This document shows positions 34,070 to 47,378 of a DNA stretch of 64,000 nt, in pieces. The stretch lies in assembly GCA_949825025.1 (NCBI GenBank), contig OX463779.1, forward strand, positions 27,928,539-27,992,538, read 5' to 3'. The translations under genes and the position numbers were made by a program. The notes below the pieces were generated by a model. It worked only from the letters and a program-made list of their open reading frames with translations, had not been told where the DNA came from and did not search any database. The DNA is from Siphlonurus alternatus (Eukaryota > Arthropoda > Insecta > Ephemeroptera > Siphlonuridae). The number at the start of each line of letters is the position of its first letter. The first letter of the stretch is position 1.

Positions 34070-35828
34070 CTAGCCGCTGTCCTTTGTCTTGCGGGTCATT
34101 CCCAGCTGCGGGAAAGTGCTTCTCGGGGGTGGGGGGTTGAGCCTTGAAGCCAGATGCACAAAGGGCTCGCCTAACGAACTTCGGTCCATGGCGTCCACCT
34201 CGTAGAGCCGCACCCTCTCCCGAGCTGCCCAGTGTGCTGCCTGACCGCTGTCTACCGCACAGCTCTTCTCAGGTTCCCCGCGCGACGTTCGTCTGTTGCC
34301 CAACACGGCAACAGCAATCTGAGAACGGGGAAAGAAGTGTAAATTTTTATACAAAGCTGTTGGATTATTTTTATTTTTCTTAATTCATTATGTTATACAA
34401 TTACTGTATCATGCTATACTCAGATTTCTTATACAGTAATACAGTATAAGAAATATTTTATATTCAGCATACAGTATTACAGAATACAGTATAAGAAATA
34501 TTTTATATTCAGCATACAGTATAACAGAGTTCAAAAAGTGTAAATGTAATTAGGTTTTTATTGAGTTTTGTATTTTTGTGATGTATTTTACAGTACCAGT
34601 ATTGTCTGGATGCTTCAATACATACAGTACATACTTTTAGTTCCATGCTATTTATTATGATTATAATTTATAAGAAAAATAAAGTGATGCATAAATTAAT
34701 CTCTTTCGAAATGCTTTTAGATAGATTTTTTAGTGTCTATGAAATAAATAATATTTACCGCATGCAATTAATACCCAAGTCAAAGAGGTACATATTTAGT
34801 TTTTTAATAAAATATAACCTGGTTGTTCTTTGCTAATGCAAACCTTTTGGACTTTGATAGTAGACTCACTGTAACTACAAACCTCTTTTTTGTCGCGAAA
34901 CTTGTCAATGTCCTTCTTGATTCCCACAACGGTCTCAAAGCTCTCAGGCACATCTGGATCATAAACCAACACGTAGCCATCGGCAAAGCTGAGGTAGTGC
35001 CGTGGGAGTTCGTTGGCTGCCCCTAGGCCCAATCCCGCCGTGTCAAATAGACGAAGGCGCTCTCTTGTGCCCCGGTCAGTCTCCACAGAGGCAACGTAGA
35101 TGTCCTCTATGGTAGGGTGAAGTTCCTGCAATAAAAGATCATCAATTAGTAAGTCACAATAGGTTAATAAGATAATAATACATACTAATAAGACTTATTA
35201 GTATGTATTATTATCTTATTAATAAGATGATAAGCTGGAGAGTATATCATACACTTTCATTGCATACTCTGTATTTAAAAGAAAATCTAGGTTTGAGGTA
35301 CATGATGCAGTGTATCTACCTAAAGTACACAGTAAACTGAATTTGTTTTTATCATGCAGCCTGTTTTATATCTACCGAATTCGATAGATATAAATTAAGC
35401 TGCATGATAAAAACAAATTAAAGTTCAGTACTGAACGCTATTTCTGTCTTTCACAATGTGCAAATGAATACGGAACGAAACTCCTGTAGCACAGTATGCA
35501 TACTATACTGTACGGTACACTGTACTTACATGTATGTACAGTCGTCGCCTCGAAAAAATTTTCCTTTGCGACCTTGTTAATCACCATGCCCCGTAAGAAT
35601 AACACATTGCATGGTGATTTTCTAAGGCGACGAGTGTATGATGTATGACACACATACGTACTGTACATATGCATATCATATGCATACTGTATGTATGATA
35701 TTGAGATTAATTTTTATGCAACAACTTACTGTTTTAGCAGTTATATTCCCATAAATAAGGTGTTCTAAAATTGTTGTTTTTCCAACGCCCCGTCCTCCAC
35801 AAACAACAACTTTTGCAGTTTTCCCCAT
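34070..35828 (-). CDS. NKIRAS: NF-kappaB inhibitor-interacting Ras-like (kappaB-Ras), 3 exons, 196 aa
   Basis: Minus-strand exons 35828-35730, 35125-34883 and 34318-34070 join in phase 0 at both introns. The product starts [10 protein letters not shown] with P-loop GGRGVGKT (11-18) and continues through SVETDRG, LFDTAGL (59-65), [16 protein letters not shown] and IDKFRDKKE, all kappaB-Ras hallmarks. The family is a divergent Ras group that restrains IkappaB degradation. As in known members, Ras Gly12 and Gln61 are not kept (Arg13, Leu65). The NKxD guanine motif, present in vertebrate members as far as I know, reads N-R-R-T (122-125). The C-terminus lacks a CAAX box. The second donor is an unusual GAG|gtttgt, chosen because it aligns [11 protein letters not shown] without gap; a better-consensus gtgagt 15 bases on would insert five residues. 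Confidence 0.93.
34435..34530. repeat. Two-copy tandem repeat in kappaB-Ras intron 2
   Basis: cagtataagaaatatttt and the following atattcagcatacagtat occur twice about 50 bp apart with very few differences, suggesting a recent tandem duplication. Confidence 0.7.
35164..35224. repeat. Perfect short palindrome in kappaB-Ras intron 1
   Basis: aataagataataatacatac and its inverse gtatgtattattatcttatt flank a two-arm centre taataag/cttatta. A second, looser palindrome (tttgtttttatcatgcagc with its inverse) spans 35342-35425. Confidence 0.75.
35537..35638. mobile_element. TA-flanked palindromic MITE (mariner-like), copy 4
   Basis: TACAGTCGTCGCCTCG at the left and GGCGACGAGTGTA at the right, with the core ttgttaatcaccatgcccc, match the three other copies; part of the right arm is deleted. 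It lies in kappaB-Ras intron 1. Confidence 0.7.
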
Positions 35829-36178
35829 TATTTATAAAAAAGTTGACACAACATAACAAGTCAACATTAGGAAGGAACAGCTGATCTTGAGAAATCGCGC
35901 TACAGCTGATTCGTCAAGCGTAAGGCGCAAAGCAGCAAGGCGCCAGCAAGGCGCTCTGCTGCAAGCTGGGGTATGACTGGAGCGTTAATTAATACCTGGT
36001 TATACTCCCCACAAGCTACGGAATAAATATGCTATCAGTTCTTCTGCAGTTCGTGGAGAAAAACGCTCCAATAATACCAAAAGAAGCAGAAAAAATAAAT
36101 GGTTATAAGTTTTAAAATTAGTGCGCCTTTTTGTGCCCTGACAAATTCTGACATCTGGTGGCTTAATTTTGAAACTAT

Positions 36179-36300
36179 AGGCCTGTTCGTAAACCCTGCT
36201 CAGTGTACATTTTCTACACCTAATCGACCTTATATTTCATGTACATAAGGTCAATTGGGTGTAGAAAGTGTACTCCGAGCAGGGTTTACGAACAGGCCTT
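36179..36300. repeat. Near-perfect 122-bp hairpin
   Basis: aggcctgttcgtaaaccctg pairs exactly with cagggtttacgaacaggcct, and the inner arms (gtacattttctacacc, cgacctta) also pair. It is a foldback-type MITE about 350 bp upstream of the kappaB-Ras start. Confidence 0.8.
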
Positions 36301-37102
36301 ATGTGACTAGAAAGTGCTGCCATCTCTAGCAAGCAGATTGAAAATAAATTTTCTTGGCTGCAAAAACGCGCCAAACCGACCATGTGCTCTTTTCTTGCTC
36401 TGTGAATTTTAGTGCTTTTGTAAGATATTTTAATGTAAAAAAATGTTCAAAATATTCATAAGAATTGTCTAAAATTCATATAAACCATTTGACTGTTTGA
36501 GTTAGGGTTTATATTTATTATTTATACTAGAATATGTGTTTTTAATGTGATCCAACAACCGGGTAAAAATTTGACAAGGGTCTCATGATGCTGTTTTGTG
36601 ACTTTAATTAATTGGGACGCATTTTCTCCAAATTATATAGCGACTTTAAGCTGATGTATTAAGTGCAATAACAACCTTAAGGTACCTTAATCCACCTCAC
36701 ATGCAGTCCATGGACACCCCGCGGTAAGTACAGAATTTCATTATATATATTAATTTGGTGTGATATCCTCCGAGAGCTCCTATACAGATCGAGTCATCGT
36801 TTTTCATTTCGTGAAGCTCTTTTTTTCAATGTTTTAAGAACATTAGCATGTGCATGGAGTGTATTATTAAAGTGTATTACGTTTCAATGTATTTAGGATT
36901 GTAAATTAATTCATATAATTTGGATATTAGATATTAACGATTTGAGCATATATTAATATAATTTCTTGTTAAATTTTATGGAAGATTTTAGATCAGAAAA
37001 TTTTTGTATGGCATTTAATGAGATAACGTTTCCCATTGGTGGACGTTATTCCATTTGAACCAATGAGTGAACAATGAACAATTAGTAATCTCCGCGTAAA
37101 GT

Positions 37103-37144
<42 letters not shown>

Positions 37145-37278
37145 ATTCCTATCCAGCTATAATATAATATAGGTGCATGTTCTCTTGTTCCCCATTTGAA
37201 TTTAATACACTGAATCATAATTTATTTTTGAATAACTGGTTGTACGTTGTGCATTTTTTTTGCAACATGATCGATTGA

Positions 37279-37330
<52 letters not shown>

Positions 37331-39504
37331 CAAAATTTCAATTAACGGGGAATTTGCTTGAATTGAATGTGCACCACCTTTTTGCGGGCCATGCGGGTCA
37401 AAGAGTCAAAGTATATCTATGGTCTATGATAGAGCCTACAACTCATTGGATCCTGGAAACGGTTCTTTATAGGTGTATTATATAGTTAATTCATCTTTGG
37501 TATATTGGAATTATATATATATCTGGTGTATTTAAAAGTTAAAATTGGACCTTGTAACTTTTGAAATATAGGAAAAATAAATTTGACATCAGGAAATGAC
37601 CCTAAAAACAAACGACTGATTTTCAGAGACTCTCCAGTTTTTTCTATTATCATTTTTAAACATTTTTAATTAATTTAAATTACACTTTTATATCGATAAC
37701 TTACTAAGTCAATTCCAATAGTTAAAATTCTTTATTATTTTGTATCTTCGTAATTTAATTGTTTATTTTTTTTTTACTGTTATGATCTATTAATATATAA
37801 TTATATTATAGTAATATAATCTTTACAATATATTATACAGTATATAATACAATATATATTATTATATTATATATTTTATATAATGTTTTTTATAACTATA
37901 CGGTTAACAAATAATAAGTAATATATTTTTTTATTGTAATAAAACACAGTATATTTAGATTTGACATCTTTATTGAAACACTAGCAGGCACATAAATAGC
38001 AAAAATAATTAAAGCCAACAAAAATATATTATATTTTTTATAACTTAAATAGTAATCTTTAAAACATCATCATGCAAAGAGATCATGTAAAGTAAAATTA
38101 TAAAAATTTACACAATTAAAATGTACAGCAGGGTAGAAATGGTATAGCAACAAATAAAGTATTAAAAATTAAAAAACTATAAATCATTACATTGCAACAC
38201 ATAAGAAATCAACAGATAAACGTGCATCGAAGAATAAGTTTTCTTTTTCAAAGTGATAGGAGCATAAATGTTGATTTGATAAAGTAAAATAGTTTTCTGT
38301 ATTATGGAATTATTAAATTATATAAATTAAACAAATCCTCGATGTGCATAGATGTTAGATTTTTTAAATATCCACTTTTAACATGTTTCCTTCATATGGA
38401 AAAATTCTCCACTGTGTCACAACTTTATGCAACTTATTATTCTCAAAAAGGAAAGACGATGACTTCAAAGCCATACGTTCTATTTACAAAAAAATTATTT
38501 AAAAAAAATATTCAAAGTCATCCTGATTTTATAAATAATGTACTTTAAAAACGTTCCCTGCACTAACGAAAAATGGAATGTTTTTTTAATATAGTGATGA
38601 ATTATAACGTGTACCTAAATATTAAAACAATTCTATGTTATAATAATATATTATATAATGGTACCTTGACAAATCTACATTATAATACAACATTTGAAAT
38701 ATTCTTTTATGTTCATTACAAATAATAATTAATAATTACAATAGTAGCTACTTAACACAATTATTTTAAATTCTTCTTAAAATTAAAATGCAGAATTTAA
38801 TTATTATTTATAGTAATATATTTGGCATCATTTATTGTGCGATTTTTTTTAAAATAATAGTTCTGCATTTTAATACAATATTAAATAAACATTATTTTAC
38901 ATGAAATAATTTCATATACCATCCTATATCACAGTCTTAATTGAGTTATTTTTCTGCCAATACTGTTTGGTGTCACTTGCAAATAAACACTTGCAGTAAA
39001 CTTGTCCGTTTGTAGCTTCCAACCGTCAGCATTCAACTTTTCTTTCTGCCATCGAATTTTACATTTAATGTACACACACAATAGTACACTCTTATCCTTG
39101 GAAGTTATCCCTGGTCAATGAAGTATTAATATTTATCTTTTACCACTTTCCTATCAGGGAAATCTTTCAAAGCATTGACTGTACTTTTTATATAATTACT
39201 ATTCTAACAAAAATAAAATTATTTTTATATACAGTACACTAATAAATTTTGAAAAATAAAAAATGATATATACATTTTTCTTTAAAATTTTCAATTTGAA
39301 TGACTAATACTTTCACAAATTATTACGAATGTTGATGTTGTAAATCATTCTGAGAACACATAGAGTAATAAATATCCAAGGATTTGGTTAGAGAGAGCGA
39401 GAGTGGGATGACATTATTAACGTAGTATAAACTCTTGTTGTTACGGATGGTAGTATATTTTAATTATCTCACATAGGGAGAAACGTTCGTACACGTTGGT
39501 CACT
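36301..39504. other. Intergenic between kappaB-Ras and the beat-like gene
   Basis: Very AT-rich. It holds (TA)n at 37106-37138 and a 47-base poly-A run at 37282-37328. A short ATG segment ending in a strong donor (36701-36723, CCGCG|gtaagt) could be the first coding exon of a plus-strand gene, but no partner exon is visible. The right part should contain the beat-like 3' UTR. Confidence 0.4.
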
Positions 39505-39623
39505 TCATCTGAAGATCCAAATTAGCGACACCACCACCAGTAGTGACGTCATATGCAGTTTAGTTTTCATCTTCACTGCTTTGCTCGATGCGGCGATAGT
39601 GGCGACCTGTGCTGGTTCATCCT
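39505..39623 (-). CDS. beat: beat-like terminal coding exon: GPI-signal-like tail
   Basis: The acceptor ttgttgacag opens the frame in phase 1, giving EDEPAQVATIAASSKAVKM and then the hydrophobic run LLVVVSLIWIF with only Arg before TGA (39507-39505). It joins cleanly to FPPG of the previous exon. A TGACGTCA octamer falls inside the coding sequence. Confidence 0.85.
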
Positions 39624-42600
39624 CTGTCAACAAGAAATTAGTGTTCGTTTACTTCAAATGTTTAGAAACCTTTTTACTATGTTTTTTTATTGTAAATTGA
39701 AGAACTTAACAATAACTACATGATGGCAAACACAAAGTTTTTCAAAATATGATTTAAATAAATAAAATAAATAATAATGTAACTCGATATCTTTATTATG
39801 TTATTTTTACAAAATTGCTTATATAAATAACTTTATTTATTTTTATATTACATTATGTTTGCAAATTCTTTCTCATTGCACAGTATATTTATTTCTGAAA
39901 ATTATATTTGGAAGTTTAATTTATCTACGTTGTGAAAAGATAACAAGGCATTTGTAAATAGCTGCATGCAGAATAAATTTTAAATACATTAATTATAATA
40001 AGTTTTTACAGCTCCAGTTTAGTAACCATTTATATTTATATATTAAAACTATAATAAAATATATAATATTATAAAGTCATTCAAAAGATTGCATACCTTT
40101 AAACTATAATTAATTAATTTTGAGTTTTGTACAGCTGTGAGGGATCTTATTTATGAAGGCTAATGGAAAATGTTTTAAAATAATAGATGAGAACTCACAA
40201 TCACTCAAGCGTAATCATTTAGTATAATTATATACAAGAGGAGTCGTGAAGATCCACGGACTTGCTTCAGAGAAACAACGTTTACATGACGGTGTTTAAA
40301 ACGGATTCGTTGATGACGGATAATGTAATTATTATTAGGCGTCCTCAACGAATCTGGATAAAACACCATCATGTATAAACGTAGTGCTCCATGATATCGA
40401 TAACAACTTTTATGTTCCGTAATTATATAAATAAAATTGTTCAGGTATTAACCTGATAACTGATGGGGCAGATTTAATTACAGTTGATTAATTGAGTACT
40501 GCACTTATGTAATCTAAAAATGGAATTAAATAATAAAAGAAAAACAATGCAAGTTAAATTTTACCAAAATAAAACAAAATTTTAACATTTATATCGTATT
40601 ATAATTTATTATATTCATGAAAAACATTACATCCCATATTAATTATTATTTACTATTGCTTTTACTGTAATTAAAATTCATTACATTTTCTTATATTTTA
40701 AAATTAATATGGTCTGCTCTTTTTTTGAGGAATGATTAAAAAAAAATACATTTTTTTTTTCATATCACAATTCAATTTAATGAAAAGCTAGAAAGCAATA
40801 ATAATTTTAATGTTTTTTCATGGAAGGTGTGCATAGAGAAAAAATTATAATGTGACATAAAAGTCCTCGCATAGTTTTGCGACGCCGCTCACGTTTTTTT
40901 ATGATTGACGTAACGTTATAACGACCTCTAAATTACGACACCAAAGGAAGGAGAGGGAGGGGCTCTTGACCAGGGAATGCGGCGAGTGGCGTGCCGTGGA
41001 TGCCACGGGATGCAAAGTAATGACTGCTAGCTGCTGGGAGGGAAGGTCGGCCGCCACCCAATGAATAATATACCCAGATAACCCGCCTTTGCGCCCGACT
41101 GCAAATCGAGCCATGCAACCCTTTCGACCCTGCTGGATCAGCAAAATTTGATTACGCAAATGAAAATATAGCTCAACAATATCGAGAGAGACAGCAGAGA
41201 GAAGTTAACACAAAATTGTTAAAACTGTTTTACAATTACTGCATTATTTGTGTTCGTCAATATTTCATAGCTATGTCAATTTTGCGTATAATTGATTTTG
41301 AAATGTTTATAGTGCTTCTATTATGATATATCCTGTTAATTGACATAGAATATTATATATAGACTATTGTAATATATAGGTTTTATGTATACTTATATAT
41401 ATAGGAATTGATGTTAAGTTATTAATGGTGCTTAAACACTGGTTGAAATATCAATTGATGTATTGATTTTATAAACTAATTAAGCTCTCATATTGCCATG
41501 GCAGTTGTTCAAAATACTCAAAAATGCATCATAATCCAATTTCAATCTGTGAAGTGTAGTAATTTGGTGGGCTTAATTTTTCTGCTTTAATTAATTTGAA
41601 TTTATAATGATTTTGCACCAAGCAAGAAAATATTATGTTGTACCTCACTTTAAGAAAGTAATTAAGTCATAATAAATTTATTGTACAGTTGAAAACGCGA
41701 GGTTAAAACCTTTCCCAAATTGTTTGTTTCAAGTGTTTAAGTAGTTAAAATGAAATGTTGAAAACTTTACGTAATTACCTAAAATAGTAACTCAAATGCT
41801 CGGAGCAAAACAGTTATGTCTATCTCTGTACGAGACTTGCAAAGTTTTGACCCGCGGTAAAATTTGAATAATTGCTTACCCGGAGGGAAGAGATCTGCCG
41901 GCGGCCATCGTCTGCTGAGATCCCCAAAGTCGTCCTGGAGGCTGGTAGGCGGGGGCGCGGGGGTCAGGGACGGCAGCCGGGGGCGGTCCTCCTCCACACT
42001 CTTCTCCGTGCTCTGCCAGTAGAGGTTTCCGATGCTGGCGGAGCATCTGATCTTGAGGCGGCCGGACGTGAAATGACGCGCCTCCACCGAGAAGCGTAAC
42101 CCCAGGCGTGCCGTCTCACGGTCGTGGGGCTCACGTTGCCGCGGGTACCTCAACAGCTGATTCGCCTTGGCCTGCAACACAGAATTGTCAGACCTTCTGT
42201 CGTGCATGTTTGGACTATTACCACAGTCTAGCCGGTATGAGAGATTGTATACAGTTTTGGGAGTATCAAAATATTTTCCGTGAGTTATTCCAAATTTTCA
42301 TACGATTCTTGTAGTTGTCATGAATCCTTTAGCAAGTTCGTTTGTTATATTATGCCTGTGTACAAGTAAGAATGATGCCTTATAAAACTGTATTTTTTAT
42401 GCACAGTTCACTCAATCCGCCATGTTTTCATTGAATATACCCATGTTTTATAATCTCTCCTTGAGGTTAGGCAGCTTGTTCAGCATCAAAACATAGCGGG
42501 TTACATATGCCGAAGGGGCAATAATCTCATAAAGTTTGATAATATAAAAAAAGGACAACATTGCTGTAAATTTTTAATATGCTCCAGTTTAATGCTGATA

Positions 42601-44637
42601 GAGTTGCCTAACGTACAGGGGAACGAATTCGTAATGTTTCGACGTAAAATAATATACAATAATGATGATTTTCTGTGGTTTCCTATTGTCACTAGCATCA
42701 GTTGAATACCTAGACAATACCTAACAAGGCCACAGCCATCTCCTTGTCTATAGTAACCTCGTATTACAATGTCCTTACTCTTTTCATCCTAAGGGTTGTT
42801 GGGCACCCTATGTCACTGAGGGTGTATATGGGCTCCGGCCTTTTCTGACCGCCCTTTGTCCGTGTCTACAGACAGGCTAGAAATATGGGAAAGTCAATAA
42901 AAAATAAAAATAAATATTACATTAAAAGATCTTAAATATGAATAAGTTGTATACAAAGAAAATCTATTTTTTTTTAAATAATTGTCAGAAGCTGGACTGG
43001 CTTAAAATTGTAAAACACAATAAAAAAGAATGTAAATTGATGTGTGAATAGTTAAATTTAAAATGAAACTTCAATTTCAAGCTAATTTTGTTTTTATGCA
43101 GGATGGCTCTCAATTAATTAAAGTCAAGTTATCGAAGTTTGCGTTGTTGCTTTGATCAATGTCTTAAGCACTGAAAAGCTTGCAAACAAATTTGTTTTGA
43201 AACTTTTCAAGTGAATTGTTTTTGAATGATCATTATAAACAGACAACAATGTACTTAAAAGTCAATTACTGGCTGCAAAAATCTGACTATTTTAATACTA
43301 GTTATTATACTATGTATAATGTATGTAGTTTTATTTTCTTGCATGGCATTTACTGTAAATTATATGGTTCTAACTAGAACCCATTCAAGAACGTATAATT
43401 AATTTATATAATAGTATTTAATTCTTAACTTTTTAACTTGCCAACTTTTCGTAAAGTAACTTTACTTTAAATAAAATTAAATTCAATAGTAAAGTTAAAA
43501 AGAACAAATATTTTATAGAGATTCTTTTTATATAAGAAAATAAAATAGTGAACAATGCTAAAAGTTACAATAAAAATTTAAATCACTATAAAAGAAAAGC
43601 ATTATTTTAAATTCATTTTCTTTTATAGTAACATTTGAAATGGTTATTTTTACTGCTTTAATTTTAAGACGAGTTATGAACTGGTCTAGCGAGTAGGTCA
43701 TCACTTGGAGGTGACCTCGGCAACAAGTGTCTGTCTGGCAGCTAGCCCCGCTCTTGGCACACTCGCCCATCTGTCCTAACATCTGTAAGTGTACCTCCAG
43801 ACCATCAAAAAGCGAAATATAATTACTCAATTCGTATTTATGTAAAAATGTCTCACTTATTCACTCATGTTATGAAATTTTTTTTATTGCAATGTTTGAA
43901 ATTAACACTTTTTGGGTTAGGATTTTCATGTAATGTTTTGTGTCTCTTACCTCGGACTTGTATTTATTGTTTATGTATTCATGAGGGAAATGTAATAATA
44001 AATATATAATAAATCAAATCCTAACGTTTAAAGAACGTGCTTTTCTGACTAATTTTGTTTCTTGTGAGAATTGGGTCCACTCGTATTGCAATGTTGGAGC
44101 TTTAATTGATGTACTGTAAATGTTGACCATCCTTACTAAGGTTTCCAAGTTTCCTCAGTTTAATTAGGCAAATACTCGGATGGATAACTTGATCATGGCT
44201 ATAGTACAAACCTTTCTTATCTCTCGGTGATAGGAATGGATCTCAAGGTGTAAACCTTACTTCCTTTGCATTTTTTATGTTTTAATTAGTAGCCGAAAGC
44301 GGAGACACTCACCAAATGTCCGTTTATTATCCAGGTGAGGTTTGCCGCGGGCCTTGAGCTGTGTGACGAGCAGTTACCGTGAAGGACCTCGCCAAGTTTG
44401 TAGCGCGCCTTGATCCCCGTGATGGCTGGCTGCTTGGCGGGCAGGTCTATAGGAAAACCAGTGTTAGCATCAAACATGGTTCATCGAGCATTGTTATAGG
44501 AAATATATTAAAAAGGACAGTGAAATGAAGTGATAAATAATGCAAATAACACAATATAATTATGAAACACACACACAATATATATATATATATACTGTGT
44601 ATATTATTATATATATATATTAGATTTCATGTAACAT

Positions 44638-44676
<39 letters not shown>

Positions 44677-47337
44677 CCCAGAGAATTGGTCCGAAGAGGA
44701 ATTGGTCCGAAAAGGAATTGGTCCGAAAAAGAGGCGGTGCCAACGAGGAGTGGGGGGTTCTTAAAAACGTGTCAGATAAAAGTGGCAACGCTGCAAATGA
44801 TTCGGACCAATTCCGCTTTCGGACCATTTCCTCTAAATATGATTTTTGTTTAATTTTGGTAGCATTACAAAGTGTAATCAGTAATCATGTTAAAAATGCA
44901 GTTAACTACTAAAAGTGCATTTATTGCAAATTGCAGACACTAACTTTATTTAAAAAAAGACGGCCAAAAGAAGGCGAAGAATTGGTCCGAAAGAGGAATT
45001 GGTCCGAAAGCTTTAATATATCAATTAAGAGGAATTGGTCCGAAAGCTTTATAATATCAATAAAGAGGAATTGGTCCGAAAACTTTATAATGTCAATTAA
45101 GAGGAATTGGTCCGAAAGCTTTATAATATCAATAAAGAGGAATTGGTCCGAAAACTTTTTAATGTCAATTAAGAGGAATTGGTTCGAAAGCTTTATAATA
45201 TATCAAGAAAGAAGAATTGGTCCGAAAGCTTTATAATATCAATAAAGAGGAATTGGTCCAAAAAACTTTATAATGTCAATTAAGAGGAATTGGTCCTAAA
45301 GCTTTATTACATCAATATAGAGGAATTGGTCCGAAAGCTTTATATTGTCAATTAAGAGGAATTGGTCCGAAAGGTTTATTATATCAATATAGAGGAATTG
45401 GTCCGAAAGGTTTATTATATCAATATAGAGGAATTGGTCCGAAAGCTTTATAATGTCAATTAAGAGGAATTGGTCCGAAAGATTTATAATGTCAATTAAG
45501 AGGAATTGGTCCGAAAGCTTTATAATGTCAATTAAGAGGAATTGGTCCGAAAGCTTTATAATGTCAAAATAGAGGAATTGGTCCGAAAGCTTTATAATAT
45601 CAAGAAAGAGGAATTGGTCCGAAAGCTTTATAATATCAATAAAGAGGAATTGGTCCGAAAACTTTATAATGTCAATTAAGAGGAATTGGTCCGAAAGATT
45701 TATTATATCAATATAGAGGAATTGGTCCGAAAGGTTTATTATATCACAAACTAAAATATAAAATGAAATTTTATGACAATATTTTATGATAAAAGATTAA
45801 TAATATGGAATAAGGGTGGAATTCAAAATTGCTAAAAAATCACTTCAGTCATGATATCTATGTAATTTTTGGACACAGTGATATTTTTGTAAATATTATT
45901 CAAATTATTAAAATTCAGCTACACAAATAACAAGATTCTGTGGTATTAATTATATAACAAATTAGCCATTGTAATTTTTAGGGAAATCCTTAATCAATAT
46001 AATTATTATGAATATAAAAATATGAAATTATTTTTAAAAAAAATAATACGTACTGATGACAGAAAAAGGTCAAAATGCACATTGGAAATATTTAATTATT
46101 CAATTAAAGCATGTTGTCATTTGATGGACTATTACATCTTGTCTTATTGGCTAAAAATGTATTTAAAATGATTTTTTTAAAGCTTTAATAATTTTTTATG
46201 CAACTGCACAATTAAAAGATAACAACTTATTCTTCTTAGTAAAATATTAAAAAATTGAAAACGAAGTCAAATCACCTCATACGTACATATTGAAAAAATT
46301 AAAAAATTAGTACGCGTGAAGAAATAATATATACACAGTTTTGCAGTTTTGTACAAGATCATTCTCTTTTTTTTAATCATGGGGTTTCAAACAAAAACAA
46401 ACGAGCCTGCAGTGGCCTCCCCCACACCCCCAATTTAAAATTAAAATATATGGCAGATTCCTCTTTATTGATATATATATAGTAAAGATTTCAGACGAAT
46501 TCCCATTTCGGACAGTTTCCTCTCTACTTATGAAATTAAATTTTAGGACAGATTCCCCTTTACTGATATAATAAAGCTTTCGGACGGATTCCCCATTCGG
46601 ACCAATTCCTCTTAATTGACATTATAAAGCTTTCGGACCAATTCCTCTTAATTATTACATTAAAGCTTTCGGACCAATTACTCTATATTGATGTAATAAA
46701 GCTTTCGGACCAATTCCTCTATTTTGCCATTATAAAGCTTTCGGACCAATTCCTCTATTTTGACATTATAAAGCTTTCGGACCAATTCTTCTTTCTTGAT
46801 ATAATAAAGCTTTCGGACTAATTCCTCTTAATTGACATTATAAAGCTTTCGGACCAATTCCTCTTAATTATTACATTAAAGCTTTCGGACCAATTACTCT
46901 ATATTGATGTAATAAAGCTTTCGGACCAATTCCTCTATTTTGCCATTATAAAGCTTTCGGACCAATTCCTCTATTTTGACATTATAAAGCTTTCGGACCA
47001 ATTCCCCTTTCGGACCAATTCTTCGCCTTCTTTTGGCCGGCTTTTTTTTAAAAATAAAGTTAGTGTCTGCAATTTGCAATAAATGCACTTTTAGTAGTTA
47101 ACTGCATTTTTAACATGATTACTGATTACACTTTGTAATGCTACCAAAATTAAACAAAAATCATATTTAGAGGAAATGGTCCGAAAGCGGAATTGGTCCG
47201 AATCGTTTGCAGCGTTGCCACTTTTATCTGACACGTTTTTAAGAACCCCCCACTCCTCGTTGGCAACGCCTCTTTTTCGGACCAATTCCTTTTCGGACCA
47301 ATTCCTCTTCGGACCAATTCCTAGGAGCCTATAGGAG

Positions 47338-47378
<41 letters not shown>

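Larger units (their letters stand above)
44674..47340. mobile_element. Foldback (FB-like) element with inverted 36-bp minisatellite arms
   Basis: Outer inverted arms 44683-44985 and 46990-47320 are about 98% identical when one is reversed. Inside each lies a tandem array of a 36-bp unit built on gaggaattggtccgaaag plus ctttataat: about 21 units at 44985-45750 and about 15 inverted units at 46455-47010. The centre (45760-46440) is AT-rich without an ORF. The architecture matches Drosophila FB-type foldback elements. Both flanks are (TA)n, suggesting insertion into a TA microsatellite. It lies in the beat-like intron between 44447 and 51304. Confidence 0.85.

Noticed and set aside
44562..44912. 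Frame covering the outer foldback arm, also seen inverted at 47091-47285
   Set aside because: Both arms are near-identical copies, so the shared frame is not independent evidence of coding. It starts in a TA repeat and has no known domain.
44931..45236. 101-codon frame of repeated KRNWSESFIISI units
   Set aside because: It follows from a 36-bp tandem repeat whose length is a multiple of three. Units are inverted in the other array and the frame breaks in diverged units.
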